A DNA stretch of 64,000 nt from Lepidostoma basale (taxonomy: Eukaryota > Arthropoda > Insecta > Trichoptera > Lepidostomatidae), in assembly GCA_022606425.2 (NCBI GenBank), contig JAHDVF020001332.1:124001-188000 (forward strand), in the 5' to 3' direction. Shown piece after piece: positions 38,733 through 50,700 of the stretch (the stretch's first letter is position 1; every line of letters starts with the position of its first letter). The notes under the pieces are model-generated. The model made no database searches. It was not told the origin of the DNA and saw only the letters and a program-made list of their open reading frames with translations. Made by a program: the position numbers and the translations under genes.

Positions 38733-41700
38733 ATGGAGGAATCCTTTAGTATACCGCCGGAGGAGTGCGGAGATTCCGAACTCGATCCCCGAATTCAGGT
38801 CAGTGTTGTCAACGGTATCGATTCGTAACAAGTTGTATTAGTTTCACAAAATTATATATATATAGTAGATACAGAGAATATTGGACCACCGCAAGATGAG
38901 TGTCACTTTTAACGATTACTTTGCTGGAGAGCACAACGGGTACGACGTCCTCTATCAGAACATGAAGTACGGCCTGAACGCCAGCAAGGAGTTTTCCGAT
39001 TTCCTCAAGGAGAGATCTAACATAGAGGAAACCAATTCTAAATTGCTCACCAAATTAGCGAAGCAAGCCAATGGCAGCTGCATGCAGGGGACCTTCGCCC
39101 CCGTGTGGGCCGTGCTGCGCAGTTCGGCCGAGAAGCTGTCCATCTTGCACCAGCACATGTTCAGCAAGGTGAGCGAGCTGGTGAAGGACGTGGCGCGCTA
39201 CGCCGAAGATCTGCACAAGAAGCACAAGGCCGTGAAGGACTCCGAGTCAGGGACGCTGGAGGTCGCGCTCGCCATCCAAGGCACACGCCAGGCCCTGCAC
39301 AAGGCCAAGGATCTCTACACTGCCCGCGCCGCTGAGCTGGACAAACTCAAGAAGGACAATCCATCCGCCAAAGAGATGGAAAAGTGCGAGGCCAAAATGA
39401 AGAAGGCGCACGACGATTACAGAGTGCTAGTGGAGAAGTACAACTCTGTGAAGCAAGACTTTGAGAAGAAAATGTTCTGGACCTGTAAGCACTTCCAGGA
39501 CGTGGAGGAGGCTCACCTGAAGCAGATGAAGCAGTTTGTGACCACTTATGTGGAGCTCATCCAGACTAATCACGATCTGGTGGGGCAGGTGCACGTGGAC
39601 TTCAAGCACCAGTGCCTGGAAATGACAGTGGAGAAGCTGTTAGAGCAGTTTGTGCTGGACAAGTACAGCTCCATGGAGCGACCCTCGCGAGCAGAGCTGG
39701 GTGCGCAGCTGCCCCAGCCCACCTCGGCCAACAACTCCATATCCGAGAGTGACCAGATTGCTGCTGTCACTAATGGCTCCCACAAGAACACATCCACAAT
39801 TCTCAAGGCTAAAAAGGAGCCATCTTTCGCTACTAAAACTTCACGGCGTACAACATCTCTTTTAAACCTGTTTACCCCCAATATCCAGAGTAAGGAGGAC
39901 AGTAGTCGTAGCATAGAGGGCACCACGCCGTGCTCTGCGCCCTCCAGCCCTAGCGGAGCACAGGCTGCTTCCGCTCAATCAGCGCCGCCCACTGACAAAA
40001 CCGACGAGGCCCAGATGGGGAGAAACCCCCTCAGGGAGTCCAAATGGTTCATGAGAAGTCGAAGAACTAAACCTAAATTGAAGAAATCGTCTAAAAAGAA
40101 GAAAGAGGAAAGTGGTGAGAACACTGGCACCATAGAGGACAAGTCAGATCTGGAGGAAAAGGAGGAAAAGGAGGAGGAGGCCCTCTCCAAAGATCCCGAG
40201 TCAGTCCAATCCCCCGAGGTAGACGAGGATGGCTACTGTATTCGGCCTAAAGATGAAAAGGGGAGCATTTATTCCACATCGGATTCTGATTCAGAAGAGG
40301 AAAGGGAACAAAAGATTCACGTAGAAATAAAACCTCTAAGTAACGGTGCAGCGCCCATGTCGGCCAGTGTGGACGAACTCTTGGCCACGGTAGAGAATCT
40401 TTCCTTATTCTCCACTGGCACTAACAGGAGGGGCTCCAATGCCAACCTCGCTAAACCCAGTAGTGATCTTTTAGGCCTCAACTTCTTCCAGAGCCCTACA
40501 GGCAGCAATCCTGGCTCACCGCAGGGCAGCTCCGGGGGCAACCCATACGCCCCCCTTCAGGCATCACATGGAGCTCTTCTGGAAAGCCCAACACCCGTCT
40601 CCTCCACAGATATGGGAGATCTTTTTTCCGAAGTGGGTGACATCAGCCAGGCGGCCCCCGAACGGCGTGTGGTCACCCCGTCAGCCTCCAACATTGCCAT
40701 CCCCCGCCCCCCCTCGCGCCGCTCTGAGGCCGGGGAGTTCCGCGCCGCCGGGGTCACGGGCTCATCTCGCGGGCCCTCTCCCCTCACCATCGGCATGGCG
40801 GACACCATCCCCCTAGCAGTGGCTTTCCACGAGATCATTCACAGCTACTTCAGAGGCACCGATGAGTCCAAATGCCAAGTGAAGATGTCGGGAGACATGA
40901 TGCTGTCCTTCCCCACCGGCATAGTCGGTGTTCTTGCCAACAATCCCAACCCGGCTAAACTGTGTTTTAGATTGAGGAACACTTCGAGATTAGAAAATAT
41001 TTCCCCTAACAAACAACTAGTAGCCATGAATGTGGGCAATTCCACAAAAGATTGCTCTGTTTTGGAATTCAACATGCCCGCCTTAACTTCCTTGCTTAGA
41101 AGACAATCGGAGAAGAATCCCGGCGCTTCTTATTTTAATGTAGACATCTTGAAGTACCAGGTGAAACCCAAGTTTGGTGCTGCATCTTGTCCGTTCCAGT
41201 TGGTCGCATACTGGAAGTGTGAAACTTCTCACACTGATCTGAAAATTGACTACAAATATAACTTGCACGCCATGAGCTCGCCCTCGCCACTGCTGAACCT
41301 GACAGTGTCCGTGCCCGTGAGCGGGGGCGTCCAGAAGGTGAGCTCCAAGCCCGCCTGCCAGCGCGGCGGCGCGGGGGAGACGGCCGGCTTGGGCTGGAGG
41401 TTCACGGAGCTTTCCCAACACTCGGACAACCACGGGGTGGGGTCGCTGCGGGCGCGGGCCGAGCTGGCTGCCGGGCCCTCCGCGCGGGACACCATCACCT
41501 CGCAGTTCAACTGCGAGGGCGCCACTCTCTCCGGGATAGAGTTTGAGCTGGTGGGGAGTGGGTACCGCCTGTCGCTGGTGAAGAGGAGATTCGTGTCGGG
41601 GAAGTACATCTGTGATGGGGACTGAGCGTGCGTAGGAAGGGAAGTGGCGGATCCCAGGAGCGAGCGGGGGCGGGGGGCCCAGCAGTGTGCCGGTACGTAC

Positions 41701-44700
41701 CCTTTACATTGAACATATTGAAGTAAGAACTGGAAACACTGTGGGCCGCCCCGCCCGAGCTCGGCCCTGTCTGTACAAAGAATAGTCCTTCTAATTCACC
41801 CGTGAACAAAGTAGATTGGCTACCAGGAGGCGGTGCGAGAATGTTATCTAGAGTCATATTACTAATGTAACATCGCTGCAGTTACCAATGTTATGCTAAT
41901 GTCAAGGTGATGTTATATTTATAACAATATTTACTAGGCCTGGTGTTTAGACACAATGTTTTGTATGTACTCTGTAATGTTATTGTTATCCAATGAAGGT
42001 AAAGAAACTGAAGGATTTATATTGGGATATTGAAGCTGTAATATCTACTGTTTTATTTGAGTACTGAAAGATTATTTTAATCTAATTTTAAGCAGGTTTC
42101 TATTGTATAATGATGAAACTCTATTAAATTGAAGAATGCACGCCATCCTGGGGAAGTTCTCTGGGGTGCCTCACACTACCCGCATCGCACGCAGCGGAGA
42201 CACTTCCCCCCGCACTCTGCGACATTCTCGTACCACAATGTAGGCACCGTGGAGCCTCTTGTACTGTCTGCTGTGGAGGTCAGAGCGGAGGAAATCCCCC
42301 AGATATTCCCTCGCCTTGACCTCCGCCGGCTCATGTGCCATTTTGAGAAATAAGGTTTAGTGTAAGACACTGTAATATAATACATATTTTGGAAGTAAAC
42401 ACCTCCCACTGCGGTCTGAAATCGGCGGCATACTTTGTAAAGTGCCTTCATCTGTGAAAACTGAAATAATTGTGCCGTAGCTATCCTCTCTATTGATGGA
42501 TATAGTTAATGTGATACGCCGTACCGCCGCTCGCTCTGTCCATCCATTCCACTCTTCTTTATAGTTCTATGTAGGTTTCTTAAGTTTTCTTGTTTTAATA
42601 ATAATTTTAAGAGCATTGGATTCTACTCTATGTTTCTTGGATGCGGCAAGTACACAGAACGCTCCCTCGTTATACTCGTATCTCGTACATTCATTGAAAA
42701 GTATCTTTTTCATTAGACTCGCAATACCAAATCCTCAGTTTTAAGTGGAAATAACAAATTGTTTATATTTTTTCTCTAGTGTAATATTATATTTGTCGGG
42801 ATTGTGTGTTCTGGTAACCTCAGATTGCTCCGCACGGGGGAGTCACTCGAGGTGGGAAGATGTGGCATTCCATGCCGAGTGATCCGGGGCTTCCAATGTG
42901 TTGAGTGTGTGCGGTGGCTCGCATTGCACTCTAGTTCATGTACTGTGTAGTTGCTATCTTATCATCCCAACTACGCTGTGTGTTGGGCAGCGGAGATAAC
43001 AGGGTGGGGTAGCTCTGTATTGGTTACCTTATCTCTGGCAAATTCCACTGAGATTTAATTTTTTATTTATTCCTGACCACTTGTTAGATTAAATTTCTAT
43101 TAAATACATCATTGCTGTTCAGTAACCTAGATTCCAAAGATCATTCCGACTTGCACCTCCCGTTGCCCGGCCACCACTTGACGTGGATCATGTGTCTTGT
43201 ACCTATGTTAATGTAATGACGATGGATAGCACCAAAAATTTTCGAGTATTGATTTGTTATTTACCTATGTATATTAAAATGCTTAAGATTGAATTTAGAT
43301 TACACGAAGGGTAACAATTAGGTTATTTTTTTATTGTTAAAATATTTGGTGGACCGTAATTGTGTATGTTATTGTAATGTACTAGAGTCTCAATGGCAAG
43401 TAGGACGGGGCAATTTGCTAGGCGGGCGCCCGCGACCTTTGACTCGGACAATTACCCCCGGGAGACGAGTCTCATTCCTGTCATACTGTCATACTTCGTA
43501 CGAGTTTCCTTGTTCACTACCAATACTGGGTGTCTGAGGTCGGAGTAGGTCTGGAGGCCCCAATCTCACTAGCCTCACTTGGCTCATGTTTATATTCCCT
43601 TCCATTATGTTTTATGTATCAATATTTTTGTATATCGTGGCAATATTATTTCAATAAATTTTTGTGAAATAACCGAATTACATTCTGACTTTTTGTTCCA
43701 TCATTTCCTTCATGGTTTTGTGTGCACCTTGTTATAACCTCCGAGGCAGAATGAACTCGTGTGGCCAATGTGTATTATGATACAATAGAATGAGACAAAA
43801 TCTTTACTTCCATACTAAATGAAAGGGGGAGGGGTAATTAATTAAGATCATAGGACAATGGGAACCCCCAAGTAAACACTTAGCTTGTTCCAGTTTTAAA
43901 TATGGTTATCTTGTAAACTTGACTGCAGTCTCAAAGGCTCAAGAACCACCGGCCCCGGAGACCTGAGAAGAAAGAAGACTCGGTGACACGAACAATTGTG
44001 GGCGGAGAATCTGGATTGGAATGTTTAATACAGTTTGATTCTATTGTCATATTTATAATTAGTTCTTTGAATTTTAGAATTATGAATGTTATTGGTGAGG
44101 TGGGCGGTGGATAACTATTTTAGACAAATGTTTGTCTCGCCGATCGCCGCAAGAAGTAGAAGTAGCCGACTAAATGATGGCCGCGCAGCGACAGTGGTGG
44201 CGGCTCACAGTGTTTCCCACTTCTGTTATCAATATGGCCACATGTACGGGGCGGTACACATAACACTTGTTAGCTTTTGGTATTATTTGGTTTGGTTTTG
44301 TTGGTGATAGGGCAATACATTATTCTTGTTTCGTTTGAATCGTTTCTCTCGCGTCTTACTTCCCTAACTTCCGAGATGGGACTAAAGATTGTTTCATTAC
44401 GTTATATCTTCATTGATATCCTAAACCGGCTATTCTCTAAACCCATTAGAACATTATTATTTCACACCTAACAATAAAACTGATAAATAGATTTAGTAAC
44501 TTTAAAATCCTTTAATCTTACCTCCGAGTGATTACTAACTCTATTTATCTTATCATCGCATTATCGCAATCATATCAGTTTACCGTTCCATACTTATAGG
44601 CAGCTAAAGGCATTGTTACATTCTCTTCAAAGGAAGTAGCTCGCTAGTGTCTGCGCCTCGAGGGCTGTGGCCGGTAGGGGCCGGTGAGGTCGACGAACCG

Positions 44701-47700
44701 AGTGTCAGTGTAATGCAAGAATGGACAAGACAGCGGTAGAGTTTTATTGGGGAGTTCACCGCATATACTTTAAGCTGGTAAGCGCATCAAGAGGATTGGA
44801 CCTCTAAATTTGTCGTCAGTGGTGGCAGCGAGCTGCCCATGACCGATACGAACTATAAAATGAACTTCTCTGTAAAGAAAGCAGCCAATAGCAAAATATT
44901 TTTCTCCAAAACATATTACTATAGAAATGCTAAATATTAGGGGTACCCATAAGTAATGTCGATGCGTCCTCTTTAAAATACTCTCCTTCGGTCTGTTATG
45001 CAGTGCAGTAAGGGCGTATTATAAGTTTTTATTGTTTAGCTGCTACCTGCTCGCTTCTTTATCTCTCTGACAACAATGGTAGAGACGTGTCCGTTGGAAC
45101 AATATATGCGGAGTTGTATACTTTTTCAATATCATTTGAAAAATAAAGGGACAGAAGCTACGAAGGATATTTGCGAGATTTACGGTGACATATTGGATGT
45201 CAGGAAATGCCAACGATGCTTCAAAAAAATATAAATTTGGTGATTTGTGTTTGGAAAATGAGCCTCGAAGTGGACGACCCGTCCAGGCGGATGAAGCAGC
45301 CGTGAAGTCGGAAATCGAAGACGACCCGATGCTGACCATTGAGAAATTATCGAAAAAGGTCGGTACATCCTGGTCCAGTACACAAAGGATCCTAAAGAAG
45401 TTGGGCAAGATTCAAAAATAAGGTATTTGGGTCCCACACGCATTGACGGACCGCAACGTGGCTCAACGGCTCAGCATCACCAGATTATTGCAAGAAAAAG
45501 AACAAATAAGCCCATTTCTTTGTGACTTTGTGACTGGTGATGAGAAATAGTTTTTTTTTCAAACGTAACGATAAAAAAACAATGGCTAAAATGCCCACAA
45601 AAGGCCGTTTCAACCCCTAAACGGTCATTGCATTTAAAAAAAGGGTTATTATGTGTATGGTGGGGTTCGAAAGGAATCATTACCTTCCAACTATTACCAC
45701 AAGGTCGGAGAGTATTAGCAGAGTTATACTGTCAACAGTTTTACAATAGCTTTAATGAAGCACTACGCCAAAAAATGCCAGCTTTGGTGAATAAACGCAC
45801 CATTACTCTTCAGCACGATAACGCGCGACCTCATGTTGCGAAATTGACGCGTAAAAAATCTTAGGTGGGTCACCCTGTTGCATTCTCCATACTGACCGGA
45901 TCTCGCACCATCTGAATTTTATTTATTTCATTCTATGGAACATTTTTTAAGAGATCAAAATTTCAATTCCTTAGAAGAGGTGAATACAGCCCTATCCGAA
46001 TATTTTCAGTCAAAATCCGCTGAATTTTACGAGAAGGGGATGGATGATTTGAAAAACAGGTGGCAGAAGGTTATATATAATATGGGGAATCATTTTATAT
46101 AATAAAAGTTAAGTAAAGTATAAAAATAATTGTTTTGAATTTCATTGCAAAAAATGACATTACTTATGGGTACCCCTAATATTTAACTTTCATATTTATT
46201 GTTTCTCAAACAATGATGTATAACTCCATATTCAATAATGAATGCGAATGAAAATGTCTGTTTTCTAAAAGTGTTATTATGTCTTCTGTAAATGACCTTA
46301 ACTTCCTAGAACAGTTAGAAATTAACAAACATATTAGAAACCCCAACATAACACTAATCAATGAACAGATCTACTACAAATCCCTCATCTACTACAGGTG
46401 CAGGCGTTCTTATGAACATTATTAAATTTTGTATATGTAAAATCATTAACATAATAATTTATGAATAATTGTTAAGAGATGTTTTACTGAAATACTTTTC
46501 TGATTTATACGAGTATAACGTCATTTAGAATTCATCAGCTACCTGTACCTACCTGCAAACATTGCATTCATACATTTAACTAGTTCCAGGGAATACTTTC
46601 CTGTATTCTGGGCTTTGTCCCTTAATACCACGTCAATCATCTTAATTACTGTATTCTGCTCCTTTAACACTTTCCAAATTGCTCTATAAGGATCAGTGGG
46701 AGTTATGTTTCCTAAGTTTGTTCACTTCAGTCATCTAGCGCCATTGTTGGGTACTACGATAAAACATTTGCCAGCTTTATCGGTTGAACTTTTAATTGAC
46801 AGCTGAATTTTAAAAAACAAGTGTCATTTTGATTTTGAGTGTCGTTCGTCAGATAAGTTAATCTAATTAAGTTCTATAAAAATTTATTTCACTGTATGAT
46901 ATATACATAGCTGGTGATTTGATCTGAGTTTCAAGGTATGTCATATTTCATAAGTGAGAAAGTGATTTATTTTTACAAAAATCATTTTAATGGATTTTTA
47001 ATTAAAATAAATTATTAAAAAAATGTATATATATTTTTTTCTTACTCATAATGAGTATTCTACTAATTAATAGTGGGAAGTATAAAGCCTATTAGTTTTT
47101 TTTATAAGTTACGATCAATGTAAAAAAAAAAACATTTTTTTATAAATATGAATGACATAATACGAGTATTTGCAATTATTAAAATGCAAAAAAAAAAATT
47201 GGGCACGAAAGGGTTAACTCGTGTATAAAAACAACATTGCATTTGATTTTCGCTACATTTGATAACGCCAAGGCAGGTGAAACATGTCATTTGCCTAAAA
47301 TATAATAAAACTTGTAGAAAACAGACTTTTCATTTGTATTAATTATTTAACATTCAGTTTGTTTCAATTTCTAAAGATAGTTGGATTGGCTGTTTTCTGC
47401 ATGAGTATGTATTCCTTGTGATAATCCCACATTGACGGTTTCAGCTTGAGTTGGAAAAGTTGAACACGGCCACCGCGGAGATCAACAGGCTGGAGCTGGA
47501 GCTTGATGTGAGTATACAGACTACACCGAGGATGTTCACAGTTATATAGTATTAGGTCAATTATCTTTCATTTCACCTTTGTTATTTGTAACAGGTAATG
47601 TTTGAATCATCTCGCCAAGTAGTCCGCTGTGTGTGGCGGTGAGGTCAATCTTCCTATTTTAATGGACTTTTATTTTATCTTTCTAATTGTTGACAATAGA

Positions 47701-50700
47701 TTTTCATGGAGTCAGAATAGGAGTTTAATGTTTTGGAACCACTAATCTAATATCAAACGATTTTCCCTTAATTATAAAGTATTTGTTTTAAGGAATTAAT
47801 GTTAAGGAACAGTATTAGGATTATTGTACAATGGGAAGAAACTCCTGTAGCCACGGTATTAGGGGGCTGTGATTACTCTCCGGTGATTTTGTTCCTGTTG
47901 CCCGGAGTCTGTAGAAAGGAAGATAACGAGTACATAGTAGTAATAGGAAGATAACAAGTACAAAGTGCACTGATTATGATTCAGGAGTCCAACACGACAT
48001 TCCGCATGCTGCTGAACGAGGCCACGAGGCGGCTGAAGGGGCTGGCGGCGCGGCTGGGCAGCAGCGTGGAGAAGGCGCGCCCGTACCACGAAGCGGCGCT
48101 CGCAGCCCACAACGCCCGGGCGGCCTGCCAGCGTGCCGCCATCCACTACCAGAGGGCTAGCGGTCCGTGCACTTCTGTTTATCTACCCCGCTCCTACTTT
48201 AACTTGGCTCATTCTCATCAATAGGGATACATTTCAGAAATCCACACGGCCGCCAAGGAAACTGTGGCCTTGGCTGAGCAGCGCTTCAAGAGTAAGCAGC
48301 ACGAGTGGCAGTTTGACAACGCCTGGCAGGAGATGCTCAACCACGCCACCATCAAGGTCATGGATGCTGAAAACCAAAAGGCGGAGAGTGGTCGTGAGCA
48401 CCAGAAGAAGGCTCAACTTTTCAACACGGCAGAGACAAAGGTCAAATGGAATAAATTCCGGTCATTGCTATCTAAGCACCAGCTGGCCATTCATTATTGA
48501 CGTTCTTATATACCCAACAGCTGCAGCACATGGAGGAGCAGCTCCGCAAGCACATTGCGAAGTCGCGTCCGTACTTCGAGGAGAAGCAGCTATGTCAGGA
48601 GCAACTAGCCACGCAGAAGACGCGCATCGAGCAGCTGCAGCGTGAGGTTGTCGGTGCTAAGGAGCGCTACGCCCGCTCCCTGCGCGCCCTGGAGGGCATC
48701 AGTGAGGACATACACCGCAAGCGGCGTGCCCTGTACGGGGACAGCGAGGGCTGCCCTGTGGGGCCCCGCGAACCTGGCGTGGGTGCTGAGAAGGACATTA
48801 CAGATTATTCCCTCGAGTTGGAGAGGTTCTTATATTCTCTTATCATTTAAATACTTACATTTCAAATTTGTAAGAGAGTATAACTATCAAGTGAATACCA
48901 TCGTTGTAGGGGTGGGACACCTGCTTTATCAAGTAAAACCTTAAATGTTTTATTTAAATCCATAATAATATGCAGTATCTGGAATAATGGGCGATATTGC
49001 ATACAATTCACATTTACTAGACCGCAGTTGGCAACTTACTGATGTTAAAGGTTCGCAACAAAAGAAATGTCATTACTTTTAACCTTAAATTTGGATGCTC
49101 GCTGCTGCGTGTTACAATGTCTAATGAATGTCTCCCTGCCATTCTAAATGGATGGCATCAAACGAACTAAAACTAAACCCATCTAAAGCAGAATTACTCT
49201 AGACTTGCTTCGTATGAAAGTAGAAATATTTATATGTATTAGGTGTATAAATTTGCTTCCGCCGTTTTTTTCCGAAATTCGAGGCTTTATCGTAAAAAAC
49301 TGGTTATACATTTATGATTTAAAGTATTGTCCATTGCTGGCCACTACTTTCTCCCATCTTTCGGGCAGCATACGAATCCCGCGTTGAAAAAACTGGTCAT
49401 CTTTTGAAGCGATCCATGAATCGATCCAATTTTTGACTTCTTCATAAGACCGGAAGTGCTGGTCAGCTAGGCCGTGTGCCATTGATCGAAACAAGTGATA
49501 GTCCGAGGGAGCAACGTCTGGAGAATACGGCGGGTGGGGTAGGACTTCCCATTTCAAAGTTTCCAAGTATGTCTTGACCACTTTCGCAACATGGGGTCGA
49601 GCATTGTCATGCTGTAAAATCACTTTATCATGTCTCTCGTTGTATTGCGGCCGTTTGTCTTTCAATGCTCGGCTCAAACGCATTAATTGCGTTCGATAAC
49701 GATCGCCTGTGATTGTTTCAGTCGGTTTTAACAACTCATAATACACTACGCCGAGCTGGTCCCACCAAATACTGAGCATAACCTTGGAACCGTGAATATT
49801 CGGTTTGGCCGTCGACGTGGAAGCATGGCCGGGATATCCCCATGATTTTCTGCGCTTGGGATTATCGTAATGAACCCATTTCTCGTCCCCAGTCACAATG
49901 CGATGCAGAAATCCCTTCCGTCTTTGCCTTGCAAGCAGCTGTTCACAAACACACAAACGCCGTTCAACATCTCTCGGCTTCAACTCGTACGGCACCCAAT
50001 TTCCTTGTTTCTGAATCATTCCCATGACTTTCAGGCGTTTTGAAATGGCTGGTTGCGTCACTCCCAATGATCCTGCCAATTCTTGTTGCGTTTGACACGA
50101 GTCTTGATCAAGTAATGCCTCCAATTCTGCATCTTCGAAAACCTTCTCTCTTCCACCGCCATGCTGGTCTTCGACGTTAAAATCACCGTTCTTGAAGCGT
50201 TGAAACCACTCTCGGCACGTTCTTTCACTAATAGCGGCCTCACCATAGGTATTTGAGAGCATTCGATGAGCCTCAGCCGCAGATTTCTTCATATTAAAGC
50301 ATAAAATTAAAACCTCCCGCAAATGACGAGAATTTGGCTCGTAAGCTGACATGTTTAATCGGGAATAACTTTATGATGCAGACACAAATCGACTAATATT
50401 TCGATGGCGTTATGTTTACAAATACTTAAGCTTATTGTATGACATCTATGATCTATTTATTCCAACTACCACTTACCGCTACTGCCATATATTGCAAAAC
50501 GGCGGAAGCAAATTTATACACCTAATATATTGATTTATTAATATTAACTGTTTGCCAAGGTCAGATGAAGAGTTCATTATAGATTTAAAACACCTTCTTG
50601 TTCTCTGCCCTTTAGCCATGACCTGGAGGTGCGGCGGGACGAATGTTCCACGCCGGAGGAAGAGAGTGGGGGTCTGGAGGAATTGCAACGCCGCGTGCGC

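Noticed and set aside
42129..42353. 74-codon plus-strand frame after Fcho
   Set aside because: Within the presumed Fcho 3' UTR, no recognisable domain, and equally long frames occur on the other strand.
45043..45443. Minus-strand frames of 121 and 87 codons in parcas intron 1
   Set aside because: They lie antisense to the broken mariner transposase.
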